Assembly: GCF_000186245.1 (NCBI RefSeq)
Contig: NC_014935.1
Location: 62,001-126,000, forward strand
Source of the DNA: Nitratifractor salsuginis DSM 16511
Lineage (GTDB): Bacteria; Campylobacterota; Campylobacteria; Campylobacterales; Sulfurovaceae
Reading direction: 5' to 3'
DNA: 64,000 nt
Position 1 is the stretch's first letter; every line of letters starts with the position of its first letter. This document shows, in pieces, positions 17,646 to 26,439 of the stretch. The notes under the pieces are model-generated. The model was not told the DNA's origin, made no database searches, and was given only the letters and a program-made list of their open reading frames with translations. The position numbers and the translations under genes were made by a program.

Positions 17646-18869
17646 ATGGACAGACGAGACGCATTGGCCAAGATGTTCAGCGCCAAAGGGGTAAGGGTCA
17701 ACACCAATCGGGGTGAAGCCTATTACAACAAACTCAAAGAGACGATGGAAAAACGACTCCGGGAGCTCCGGGAATCGCCGGCAGCGACCAAAGTCGATAT
17801 TCAGAAAGTGCTTGAAGCCGAGGGCCTGAGCCGTCGGGATTTTATGAAGTGGGCCAGTGCGATCACGGCGATGCTGATGCTGCCCGCTTCCTTCACGCCC
17901 CTAGTGGCCGAAGCGGCGGAGCTGATGAACCGTGTGCCGATCATCTGGATCGAGCTGCAGGATTGCGCCGGGAACTCCGAAGCGATTCTGCGCTCCGACT
18001 CTCCCACGATCGATGAACTGATCCTGGAGACGATCGACCTGGAGTTCAATGAAACCTTGATGGCGGCAGCGGGCCATCAGGCGGAAGCCCATCTGGAAGA
18101 AGCCATCGAAACTTTCAAGGGGAAATACCTCTGTGTCGTCGAGGGCTCCATTCCTGTGGGCACCGGAAAAGAGTGGTGTACCATCGGGGCCAAAGGAGAG
18201 ACTTTTGAAGAGCATCTGATGAGAGTCTCGAAAGATGCCGCAGCGGTCGTCGCGGTAGGAACCTGCGCCACCTTCGGCGGTGTGCCGGCAGCGGCTCCCA
18301 ATCCCACCGGGGCTGTAGGGGTTCAGGATATCGTGCGAGGTAAGCCCATCATCAATATCCCCGCCTGCCCCGCCAACCCGGCCAACATTACCGGAACCAT
18401 TCTCCATTTTGTTCTGACCGGGCAGATCCCAGAGCTGGATCATCTCAATCGTCCCAAATTCGCCTTTGGATATCGGATCCACGACAACTGTGAACGCCGG
18501 GCCCACTTCGACGCCGGTGAGTTTGTCGAAGAGTGGGGCGATGAGGGGGCCCAGAACAACTGGTGCCTCTACAAGATGGGGTGTAAAGGCCCGATGACCT
18601 TCAACAACTGTTCCGTTGTCCGCTACAACAGCGGCACCAACTGGCCCATCGGCGCAGGACACGGTTGTATCGGCTGTTCCGAGCCCCAATTCTGGGACAA
18701 GTACGCCTTTGAACGCCCGATGGCCGACGCCCATATCAAAGCGCCCACCGGCGGAGTTGAAAAGACGGTAGACCAATTCGGTCTGGGGCTTTTGACCGCG
18801 GCGGGTGTGGGAATTGCCATTCACGCGGCACTCAGTGCGACTGCAGGTAAAAAAGAGGAGGATAAGTAA
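17646..18869 (+). CDS. hydA: Membrane-bound uptake [NiFe] hydrogenase small subunit
   Basis: Electron-transfer subunit of the periplasm-facing quinone-reactive hydrogenase (group 1b type). The 407 residues have an unusually long N-terminus before the twin-arginine signal SRRDFMKWASAITAMLMLP (about 62-80), as in other Campylobacterota HydA. FeS motifs are QDCAGNSE (about 105), VGTCATFGGVPAA, PACPANP, the HDNCERRAHFD region, MGCKGPM and GHGCIGCSEPQFWD. A C-terminal hydrophobic anchor is followed by KKEEDK. The CAGN motif lacks the extra cysteines of O2-tolerant group 1d enzymes. GGAGGT is a strong ribosome site. Confidence 0.96.
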   Translation: MDRRDALAKMFSAKGVRVNTNRGEAYYNKLKETMEKRLRELRESPAATKVDIQKVLEAEGLSRRDFMKWASAITAMLMLPASFTPLVAEAAELMNRVPIIWIELQDCAGNSEAILRSDSPTIDELILETIDLEFNETLMAAAGHQAEAHLEEAIETFKGKYLCVVEGSIPVGTGKEWCTIGAKGETFEEHLMRVSKDAAAVVAVGTCATFGGVPAAAPNPTGAVGVQDIVRGKPIINIPACPANPANITGTILHFVLTGQIPELDHLNRPKFAFGYRIHDNCERRAHFDAGEFVEEWGDEGAQNNWCLYKMGCKGPMTFNNCSVVRYNSGTNWPIGAGHGCIGCSEPQFWDKYAFERPMADAHIKAPTGGVEKTVDQFGLGLLTAAGVGIAIHAALSATAGKKEEDK

Positions 18870-18871
18870 TA

Positions 18872-20617
18872 ATGAGCAGCAAACATATTATTGTAGACCC
18901 TATCACCCGGATCGAGGGGCACCTTCGGATCGAAGCGGTGATCGACGAGAACAATGTCATCAAGGATGCCTACGCCAGCTCCACGATGTTCCGGGGGATC
19001 GAAACGATCCTCAAAGGACGCGACCCCAGAGACGCCGGGCTTTTGGCGATGCGGATTTGCGGTGTCTGTACCGGAACCCACTATCAGCGCTCCATTGAAG
19101 GGGTTGAGCATGCCTTTGGGGTCAAGATCCCCAAAAACGCCCGCCTGGTGCGCAACCTGATGCAAGGGGCACTCTACCTGCACGACCATACCGTTCACTT
19201 CTACCATCTGCACGGCCTGGATTGGATCGACATCACCAGCGCCCTCAAAGCCGATCCGGTCAAAGCGTCCCAGGAAGCGCTCAAGTGGACCGATACCCCC
19301 CACGGAACAGGAGTAGGGGAGCTGCGCCAAGTCCAGGAGCGCCTGCAGAAGTTCGTCAAGCAAGGGCGCCTGGGGCTCTTTGCCAACGGTTATTGGGGTA
19401 ACAAGCACTACAAACTCACACCGGAGCAGAACCTGATCGGGGTCGCCCACTACCTGGAAGCCCTGGATATGCAACGGGAGATGTCCAAGATGATGGCGAT
19501 CTACGGCGGAAAGATGCCTCACCCCCAGAGCATCGTCGTCGGGGGTGTCACCTGCGTGCAGGATATCATCAATCCCGCCCGCAATGAGGAGTTCAAATCG
19601 CTGCTTCGCAAAGCGCGTAACTTCGTCAAAAACGCCTACCTGGCCGATATCGCGATGGCGGGAGCGGTTTACTCCGATGAAGCACTGGACGGAACGGGCG
19701 GAGGGCTCAAGAACTATATGGCTTACGGCGGATTCCGCCTGGATGACAATGAGTTCTACAAAGCCAAGACGCTCTTCCCCAGCGGCGTCGTGCTCAACGG
19801 GGACCTGAGCAAGGTCTATCCTTTCGATCAGGCCAAGGTGACCGAAGATGTGACCCACAGTTGGTATGATGCCCCCGCGCCCCAGCACCCGTTTGACGGA
19901 ACGACCAACCCCCACTACACCGGTCTCGCGAAAAAATCGGACGGAATGGCCTATCTGAAGACCGATGAAAAATACAGCTGGATCAAAGCGCCGGTTTACG
20001 GTGATCAGCGTGTCGAGGTCGGGCCGCTGGCTAGGATGGTGGTCGGTGTCGCCGCCAAAGATGAACGGATCACCCGCTATGTGATGGGCTTCCTGGAGCG
20101 TCTGGGCGGTTTGCTCGGACTGGGCAAGGCGGCCCCGGCCAGCGTCCTCTTCTCCACCGTTGGACGCACTGCCGCCCGGGCCATCGAGACGGAGATGATG
20201 GCGGATGTGATGATGGAGTGGATCGACGAATTGGCTGCCAACGTGGCTGCCGGTGACCACAGCACCTGGACCGAGTTTGACTTCGACAGCGTGAGCAAAG
20301 ACGCCAAAGGGTATGGCCTCGAAGAGGCTCCCCGCGGCGCCCTGGGCCACTGGGTCAAGATCAAAGACGGAAAGATCGAGAATTATCAGGCGGTCGTCCC
20401 CTCTACCTGGAACGCTTCACCCCGGGATGGCAAAGGGCGTATGGGAGCCTATGAAGCGGCGCTCATCGGTACGAAGGTGGCCGATCCCGAGCAACCGTTG
20501 GAGATCCTGCGGACCGTGCACAGCTTCGACCCCTGTATCGCCTGTGCGGTCCATATTGTCGATACCAAGGGCAAGGAGCTCGGCAGCTTCAAGGTCAGCA
20601 CCAGCTGTTCCGTCTAA
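18872..20617 (+). CDS. hydB: Membrane-bound uptake [NiFe] hydrogenase large subunit
   Basis: Holds the Ni-Fe active site that splits H2. The 581 residues have L1 RICGVCTGTHYQ (about 62-73) and L2 DPCIACAVH (about 553-561). The 20-residue tail after the His would be removed by HydD after nickel insertion. Exported by Tat together with HydA. It starts two bases after hydA. Direct contrast with the cytosolic large subunit in the same locus, which has no tail. Confidence 0.97.
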   Translation: MSSKHIIVDPITRIEGHLRIEAVIDENNVIKDAYASSTMFRGIETILKGRDPRDAGLLAMRICGVCTGTHYQRSIEGVEHAFGVKIPKNARLVRNLMQGALYLHDHTVHFYHLHGLDWIDITSALKADPVKASQEALKWTDTPHGTGVGELRQVQERLQKFVKQGRLGLFANGYWGNKHYKLTPEQNLIGVAHYLEALDMQREMSKMMAIYGGKMPHPQSIVVGGVTCVQDIINPARNEEFKSLLRKARNFVKNAYLADIAMAGAVYSDEALDGTGGGLKNYMAYGGFRLDDNEFYKAKTLFPSGVVLNGDLSKVYPFDQAKVTEDVTHSWYDAPAPQHPFDGTTNPHYTGLAKKSDGMAYLKTDEKYSWIKAPVYGDQRVEVGPLARMVVGVAAKDERITRYVMGFLERLGGLLGLGKAAPASVLFSTVGRTAARAIETEMMADVMMEWIDELAANVAAGDHSTWTEFDFDSVSKDAKGYGLEEAPRGALGHWVKIKDGKIENYQAVVPSTWNASPRDGKGRMGAYEAALIGTKVADPEQPLEILRTVHSFDPCIACAVHIVDTKGKELGSFKVSTSCSV

Positions 20618-20629
20618 AGGAGGCAGATT

Positions 20630-21334
20630 ATGAAAACAGGGTATCGAAAAGTCAAACGTATGACTGCCGCAATGCGGATCAACCACTGGATCGTGGCGAT
20701 CTGTATGGTCGCGGCAGTGGTGACGGGCCTTTATATCGGCCACCCCTACTATCAAACCCTGATCGCCGAACCGGCAGTTGATAAGTATGTGATGGCGTGG
20801 AACCGATGGGTGCATCTGATGGCGGCGATCATCTTCGATGTGAGCTCCGTAGTGGTCTTTTACCTCTACTTCTTCAGCCGCTTCGAGAAGCCGATCCTGA
20901 AATTGCTCCCGACACCGAAGAACATTGTCGAGTTCGTTATGGTCTTTGTGAACCTGATCACTTTCAACCGGGTCAAGAAGTTCGACTCTTCCCACGCCGA
21001 CAGCTTCAATGCCGTCTACTTTTTCATTTTCCACCTGCTGCTTTTGTGGATGCTCTTCAGCGGCCTGCAGCTCTATGTGCACGGTCTGGAGAGCGGACAC
21101 AGCAGTATCGGTGACTGGTGGCCGGCGATGCTGCATTGGGCGACCGATTGGACGGTGGCCTTTACCGGCGGGACCTATATGGATGTGCGGTATTGGCACC
21201 ACGCGGCGATGTATTTTGTGATCGTCTGGGTGCTCTTCCATATCTACTATGAGGTTTGGCGCACGATCTTCTGGCAGGAGGGCGACATCGCCATCGTCTT
21301 TGGCGGCAGCAAATTCGCCAAAGAAGATCAGTAA
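20630..21334 (+). CDS. hydC: Hydrogenase cytochrome b subunit
   Basis: Di-heme membrane subunit that anchors HydAB and passes electrons to the quinone pool. The 234 residues have four hydrophobic segments (about 17-38, 62-84, 128-148, 183-206) and histidines in suitable positions, including RINHWIVAI, RWVHLMAA, WHHAAMYF and FHIYYEVWR. AAAGGAGG precedes the ATG. Third gene of hydABCDE. Confidence 0.94.
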   Translation: MKTGYRKVKRMTAAMRINHWIVAICMVAAVVTGLYIGHPYYQTLIAEPAVDKYVMAWNRWVHLMAAIIFDVSSVVVFYLYFFSRFEKPILKLLPTPKNIVEFVMVFVNLITFNRVKKFDSSHADSFNAVYFFIFHLLLLWMLFSGLQLYVHGLESGHSSIGDWWPAMLHWATDWTVAFTGGTYMDVRYWHHAAMYFVIVWVLFHIYYEVWRTIFWQEGDIAIVFGGSKFAKEDQ

Positions 21335-21357
21335 TTCTGATCGCTTAAAGGATTTTA

Positions 21358-21909
21358 TTGCGTATTGCAGTTGTCGGTGCGGGGACAGTGATCTTCCGCG
21401 ACGAAGGGGTCGGGGTCTATGCCCAGCGCTTCCTTCAGGAAAATTATGAATTTGACGGGGATGTGACGCTGGTCGACGGCGGGGTGTTGGGTTTTCAGCT
21501 GATGACCTACTACACCGACTATGACAAGGTGATCATCCTCGATACCATTACGATGAAAGAGGAGGGGCCGGGAGCCCTCTTCAACATTCCCGGCGAAGAG
21601 CTTCTGGGCTTGGGGAGCTACAAGCAGACCGCCCACGAAGTGGAGATCGTCGAAATGCTGGAGATCGCCGCACTCAACGGCAATCTGAGCGATGTCCATA
21701 TTATCGGGATCGTCCCGGAGGATATTTTGAGTGTCAAAGCGGGTTTGAGCGATACGATTAAAGAGGCTTTCCCCGCTTTTGTCACCGAAGCATTGGCGGA
21801 GCTGGAGCGCAGCGGCGTGGGCTATCGGCCCAAAAAGCCCGGGATGAGTCTCGATGAGGTGATCGAGTGCTACGCCAATCCCACGGCGCCCCGCTGCGTG
21901 CCCCAATAG
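21358..21909 (+). CDS. hydD: Hydrogenase maturation endopeptidase
   Basis: HyaD/HybD-type nickel-dependent protease expected to clip the HydB C-terminal tail. Its 183 residues start RIAVVGAGTVIFRDEGVGVYA, with the conserved Glu/Asp metal ligands in RDEGVG and LVDGGVLG. The start is a TTG at 21358 with AAAGGA upstream; there is no in-frame ATG before the conserved motif. It is the only such protease in the window, consistent with only one of the two large subunits having a tail. Confidence 0.93.
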   Translation: MRIAVVGAGTVIFRDEGVGVYAQRFLQENYEFDGDVTLVDGGVLGFQLMTYYTDYDKVIILDTITMKEEGPGALFNIPGEELLGLGSYKQTAHEVEIVEMLEIAALNGNLSDVHIIGIVPEDILSVKAGLSDTIKEAFPAFVTEALAELERSGVGYRPKKPGMSLDEVIECYANPTAPRCVPQ

Positions 21910-21954
21910 CTCTTTCAACAAAATCACTCCAAAATTTCAAATTCAAGGTTTAGT

Positions 21955-23367
21955 ATGGCTATTATCCAGAGGATAGAGTATAAAATCGAACATAAATATT
22001 TCGCCGGCTTCCTCCAACAAGCGATCGATGAGAGCGGTGTGAAGGGGAGTGTGGAGCAGGAGAATGGGGTGATCCGCCTCACTCTCGACGAGAGCGACCC
22101 CAAGGCTCTGGAGCGCTTCAGCGCCTATACCCAAAAGTATCTGCCCCATTCGATCTTTTTGGGTGAGATCACGACCGAGCGGGCGGAGGCGGAAGCGGCT
22201 CAGAGTCCTTTCCGTTCCCCCGCCTATCCCATCGCCCCCTGTCCTCTTTGCCTGGAGGAGATCACCGATCCCGCCAGTGAGCGTTATCTTGACGATACCG
22301 TCTGCTGCACCCACTATGCCAACGAAGAGTGCTACGAAGATCAGGATGCGACCTGCTTCTCACCCCACTACAACGGCAACGATACGGTGCTGCTCTGTGA
22401 CGCGAAGAAGGTAAGAGAGCTCTTTTTAGTCACCGACGAGGAGATCAAAGCCCTCTTTTCCATCGAAAAGCCCACCCTCAAAGTGACGATCAACGACCCG
22501 GAGCTTCGGGAGATCACCGGCAAAAAGTTCGTGCGCCTCAAGGCCCCCTACAATGTCAAAAGCGTCCTGGCGGCCCTCAATGCCAAAGAGAGCGGGATCA
22601 ATACCCTCTTTTTCAACGAGCGCCCCAACGAGCCCTTCGTCGTTCTGGTACAGGAGCATCTGCATATGGTCCGGGACAACCGGATCAGTGCACCGCTGAA
22701 ATCTTTGCATCCCGATCCGGCCCTCAACCGCTTTCTCAACGTGGCCGAGGAGGCGGAAGCGAGTCAGGCGATCGGTGCCTACCTGAGCCGCAGCCGCGGG
22801 ATCAGCTTCCCGGTCCTGACCGATCAGGGAGCCAAAAAGGTGATCGATTTTCCTGCTTTTGATCTGCGGGAAGTGATCGACACTATGATGAACGACGATA
22901 CCCGGCGGCGTCTGCTGGAGAATTTCACCAAAACCTTCCCCCACGAGGCCCACGCGCTCTCCGAAGCGATGGAAGGGGATCTTTTTGATGCGATCTGTGT
23001 CGTGATGGGACTCGAGGAGCGGAGCTTCGAAGCCCTGAGCGATCTCTCCCTGGAATTTCACGGCAACGGAGGACTGAAGATCGATATGAACTTCGAAGAG
23101 GAGGGCTTCGATTATGCGGCGATGCTGGGATCGATTATGAGCTTCCGGATCGCCGGGGTCGAACCCCATTATCTGGCCTACAGTATCTTTGAAGCCTTCG
23201 GGGATATGACCGTTTCGGTCCTGGGGCAGCTCAAGCGGGAGTTCAAGATCGACACCTTTTTGCTGATGGGGGACCTCTTTGAGAATTCGGTGCTCTTCAG
23301 CCGGATACTGAGCAAGTTCCAGATCTCCAAACCTTATTTCTCTTCCCGGATCGCTCTGGATGGGTAG
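21955..23367 (+). CDS. hydE: HydE, hydrogenase-operon protein with HypF-like zinc-finger region
   Basis: 470 residues, matching the last gene of hydABCDE in Wolinella and Helicobacter by position. Residues about 95-145 are rich in Cys/His (PCPLCLEEITDP..RYLDD..CCTHY..EECYEDQDATCF), resembling the HypF zinc-finger block CxxCxxEM..RRY..CT.CG in degenerate form. The later part has no HypF YrdC or Kae1 motifs that I can see. Biochemical role is unknown; a maturation accessory role is inferred from position. The adjacent hypF is full length, so this is a separate gene. Confidence 0.75.
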   Translation: MAIIQRIEYKIEHKYFAGFLQQAIDESGVKGSVEQENGVIRLTLDESDPKALERFSAYTQKYLPHSIFLGEITTERAEAEAAQSPFRSPAYPIAPCPLCLEEITDPASERYLDDTVCCTHYANEECYEDQDATCFSPHYNGNDTVLLCDAKKVRELFLVTDEEIKALFSIEKPTLKVTINDPELREITGKKFVRLKAPYNVKSVLAALNAKESGINTLFFNERPNEPFVVLVQEHLHMVRDNRISAPLKSLHPDPALNRFLNVAEEAEASQAIGAYLSRSRGISFPVLTDQGAKKVIDFPAFDLREVIDTMMNDDTRRRLLENFTKTFPHEAHALSEAMEGDLFDAICVVMGLEERSFEALSDLSLEFHGNGGLKIDMNFEEEGFDYAAMLGSIMSFRIAGVEPHYLAYSIFEAFGDMTVSVLGQLKREFKIDTFLLMGDLFENSVLFSRILSKFQISKPYFSSRIALDG

Positions 23368-23384
23368 GGCTTCTTTTTGACTTT

Positions 23385-25685
23385 ATGAGAGCAAAGATCG
23401 CCAAAACCCTTCGCATCCGGGGGATCGTCCAGGGGGTTGGTTTCCGCCCCTATCTCTACCGTCTGGCCAAAAGATACGGCCTTAATGGTTTCGTCCGAAA
23501 CGATGAGCGGGGAGTCGAGACGGTCATCGAAGGGGAAGCGGCGGCGCTCGAAGCCTTTTTGCAAGCTCTGAGCGCAGAGCTGCCTCCCCTGGCCCGTATC
23601 GACGGGATGGAAGTGCACGAAATTCCCGCTGCGGGCTATGAAAGCTTTGAGATCCTCTCCTCACACTCCTCCTCCGACAAATCTACGGCCGTCAGCCCCG
23701 ACATCGCCCTTTGCGACGCCTGCCTGGCGGAAATGCGTGACCCTTGCAATCGGCGTTTCGGGCATCCCTTCATCACCTGTACCGATTGTGGCCCCCGTTA
23801 CTCCATCATCCGCACCGTCCCCTACGACCGGCCCAATACTTCGATGGCGCGATTCCCGATGTGCGACAAATGCCGCGCCGAGTATGAAGACCCTGCCAGC
23901 CGCCGCTACCACGCCCAGCCCATTGCCTGCCCGGAATGCGGGCCGGTTTTGCAGTTTTGGCGCAAAACGGGGATGGAAAAGGGGAGATGGGAGGTGGAGG
24001 ACGGAGAGCAGGGCAGTTTAATTGAAAAAGCGGCCAAGATGATTCGGGAAGGGAAGATCGTCGCCGTCAAAGGATTGGGCGGATTCCATCTGGTCTGCGA
24101 CGCGAGCAATGCCGAGGCGGTTGCCGCTCTGCGCCGCCGCAAGCGCCGCCCCTCCAAACCCTTCGCCGTAATGGTCAAAGATCTGGCGATGGCACGTTCT
24201 CTGGCGCAGATCGATGCCGGAGAGGAGGCGCTTCTTCGCTCCAAGGAGCGCCCGATCGTTCTGCTGAAAAAGGCCGATCCTTACCTCTCCGCTATCGTCG
24301 ACGATCCGATCGCTCCGGGGATTGACCGAATCGGCTTGATGCTTCCTTATACCCCGCTGCACCATCTATTCTTTGACTTCCTGGATGTTCCGCTGATCGC
24401 TACCAGTGCCAACCTCAGCGATGAGCCGATCATCCGCGAGGGCAAAGAGCTTCGGGAAAAGCTGGGAGGGGTGATCGACGCCGTGCTTGACCACAACCGG
24501 GAGATTGTCAATGCCTGTGACGACAGCGTGGCACAGATCGTCGCCGGCAGAGTACAGTGGCTGCGGGTGGCCCGGGGGATCGCCCCCTTGACACTCCAAC
24601 TTGACAAAACGATTGACAAGCCGATGCTTGCCGTAGGGGGCAACCAGAAAAACACCCTGGCTTTGGCCTTTGAGTCGAAGATCGTTCTCAGCCCCCATAT
24701 CGGGGATCTTGGAACGCTTGAAGCGATGGAGTATTTCGACAGGACCGTAAAAACCTTCGAGCGTTTCTACGATTTCAAGCCTCAGATCATCCTCTGCGAT
24801 CTTCATCCGCGCTACGAGAGCCGCCGATGGGCGGAGCGCTATAAAGCCAAGAATCCATCCGTCGAGCTTCACAGCCTCCAGCACCACTACGCCCACGCCC
24901 TGGCCGTGATGGCGGAGCACAATTGGCGCAGCAAGGCGCTGGCGATCGTCTGGGACGGCACCGGATACGGCAGCGACGGGACGATCTGGGGCGCGGAGGC
25001 GCTGCTTTGTGATGCCGGGAGTTTCGATCGGGTGGCGTCGCTGCGCCCCTTTCGCCTCCTGGGGGGCGAGAGGGCGACCCGGGAGCCGCGGCGTGTCGCC
25101 CTGGCGATGCTTTTTGAACTCTTGAGTCTGGAGGAGGTGCTGGCGCTTGACAGTCCTACTGTGGCCGCTTTCAAACCCCGGGAGATCCGCCTGCTCCACC
25201 AAGCCTGGAAACGGGGGGCCAACGCTCCCCTGGCCAGTTCTATGGGGCGGCTCTTCGATGTGTTTGCTTCCCTGACGGGGCTCTGTCAACATCTGGGTTA
25301 TGAAGGAGAGAGCGGATTGCGCCTGGAGGCCGAGGCGACCCGGAAGTCTATGAGGGGAGACGCGGGAGAGCTTCTGACTTTGAGGGAGGGCCAGATCGAT
25401 TGGGAACCGCTCCTGAAGCGTCTGATTCGAGGAGAATCTGTCTCGGCAAGCGCCTTCATTCACGCCCTGGCGGAATCGATCGTCAAGATCGCTGAGCGCT
25501 ACCCCGATCTTCCCGTGATTCTCTCCGGCGGGGTCTTTCAAAACAAAACGCTTCTGGAGCGTGTTTTGCCCCTGCTAAAGAACCGCGAAGTCCTTTTGCC
25601 GAGGCAGGTTGCGCCCAATGACGGGGCCATCGCCCTGGGGCAGGTATGGTGGGGGGTTAGCGGCTGCGGCGCATCAACTCCATAA
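23385..25685 (+). CDS. hypF: Carbamoyltransferase HypF
   Basis: Makes the thiocarbamate on HypE from carbamoyl phosphate, the source of the cyanide ligands. The 766 residues have the expected order: acylphosphatase (about 5-90, RGIVQGVGFRPYLYRLA), two zinc fingers (CDACLAEM..CTDCGPRYS and CDKCRAEY..CPECGP, about 105-185), YrdC-like domain (about 205-390) and Kae1-like domain with HHYAHALAVM and LSGGVFQN. It begins 17 bases after hydE, with weak ribosome-site sequence. Confidence 0.97.
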   Translation: MRAKIAKTLRIRGIVQGVGFRPYLYRLAKRYGLNGFVRNDERGVETVIEGEAAALEAFLQALSAELPPLARIDGMEVHEIPAAGYESFEILSSHSSSDKSTAVSPDIALCDACLAEMRDPCNRRFGHPFITCTDCGPRYSIIRTVPYDRPNTSMARFPMCDKCRAEYEDPASRRYHAQPIACPECGPVLQFWRKTGMEKGRWEVEDGEQGSLIEKAAKMIREGKIVAVKGLGGFHLVCDASNAEAVAALRRRKRRPSKPFAVMVKDLAMARSLAQIDAGEEALLRSKERPIVLLKKADPYLSAIVDDPIAPGIDRIGLMLPYTPLHHLFFDFLDVPLIATSANLSDEPIIREGKELREKLGGVIDAVLDHNREIVNACDDSVAQIVAGRVQWLRVARGIAPLTLQLDKTIDKPMLAVGGNQKNTLALAFESKIVLSPHIGDLGTLEAMEYFDRTVKTFERFYDFKPQIILCDLHPRYESRRWAERYKAKNPSVELHSLQHHYAHALAVMAEHNWRSKALAIVWDGTGYGSDGTIWGAEALLCDAGSFDRVASLRPFRLLGGERATREPRRVALAMLFELLSLEEVLALDSPTVAAFKPREIRLLHQAWKRGANAPLASSMGRLFDVFASLTGLCQHLGYEGESGLRLEAEATRKSMRGDAGELLTLREGQIDWEPLLKRLIRGESVSASAFIHALAESIVKIAERYPDLPVILSGGVFQNKTLLERVLPLLKNREVLLPRQVAPNDGAIALGQVWWGVSGCGASTP

Positions 25686-26367
25686 GCTTTTCAAAACATT
25701 CTTCGCCGTAATTGAATTTGAACTCCGCCTCTTTGAGGTAGTAGATGAAATTCTCCCGTTTGATCCCCCGATAGTTTTTCATAAAGTGATCGAAATAGCG
25801 CCGGAAGGCTTCGATGGTATTCTCCCGGCTTTCGAGTTTCGCGATCCGGTGAAAGATGAAAAAGCGGGAGAACTCTTCCCAATACTGTTCATAGAGCCCG
25901 TCGTCGATCAGGGGCTGCTTGTAGCGCTCCAGTGAAGGCATCAGAATGTTGTAGACCCGCTCTCCGTAGGCGAAGGTGAGGAAGTTCTGCGCTTCAAAGA
26001 TGTGGCGCTTGTCGCGGCGTTTGTTGTGATCGAGGTAGAGAGTCTTTTCATACTGGCTTACCCGGTCTCTGGCCGCTTCGTAATCACTTTCGAGCACTCC
26101 AAGCAGGCGTTGGCGAAGGCGCTGGTAGAAATTGAGGGCGGTGAGATAGTTCACCCCAAGCCTTTCGGCCGCCTCTTTGGCGCTTTGGTCTCGGCAAAAG
26201 GCGTGGGCCAGGGCCAATTGACGCTTCAGTTTCCCGGGGGCGTAGCGTTTTCGGCATTTTTTACACTGCACGCGCCCGTCGCCCAATCGGTTCAACGCTG
26301 AGCCGCAGTAGAAGCATTCTTCAGAAATATTTGGTCCGTTTTCTATAGAGGAGTGCTCACTTTTCAT
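25657..26367 (-). CDS. Zinc-ribbon/HTH protein resembling a transposase N-terminus; possible regulator
   Basis: 236 residues from the Met at 26367. The N-terminus has two CxxC pairs (CFYCGS..CKKCRKRY, about 17-44), followed by a helical segment SAKEAAERLGVNYLTALNFYQRLRQ that looks like the HTH of IS1595/ISXO2-type proteins. No DDE catalytic core follows; the rest is charged helical sequence. No terminal repeats flank it. It is divergent from nikM, and the shared operator lies between them, so it may regulate or be regulated with nickel import. Convergent overlap of 29 bases with the hypF 3' end. An upstream in-frame Met at 26415 lies inside the operator and is less likely. Confidence 0.7.
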   Translation of the reverse strand: MKSEHSSIENGPNISEECFYCGSALNRLGDGRVQCKKCRKRYAPGKLKRQLALAHAFCRDQSAKEAAERLGVNYLTALNFYQRLRQRLLGVLESDYEAARDRVSQYEKTLYLDHNKRRDKRHIFEAQNFLTFAYGERVYNILMPSLERYKQPLIDDGLYEQYWEEFSRFFIFHRIAKLESRENTIEAFRRYFDHFMKNYRGIKRENFIYYLKEAEFKFNYGEECFEKLMELMRRSR

Positions 26368-26388
26368 CCTTCTTTTATCGTAGCGCGT

Positions 26389-26418
26389 TATAATAAATCG
26401 CAACTGAATGACCATTCA
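26389..26418 (+). promoter_or_regulatory. nikM promoter -10 and operator palindrome
   Basis: TATAAT at 26389-26394 and, 10 bases later, the palindrome TGAATG-AC-CATTCA (26405-26418), which with its flank matches the hydA site except for two central bases. AAGGAG at 26429-26434 precedes the ATG at 26440. The palindrome also lies upstream of the divergent zinc-ribbon gene's likely promoter. Confidence 0.75.
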
Positions 26419-26439
26419 CCAAATCAGCAAAGGAGAAGT

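Noticed and set aside
18821-20350. 509-residue minus-strand frame across hydB
   Set aside because: Shadow of a GC-rich coding strand; hydB has all catalytic motifs and the antisense frame has none. The same reasoning removes the long antisense frames at 1603-2778, 10014-11336, 24366-25541, 31842-33176 and 51284-52336.
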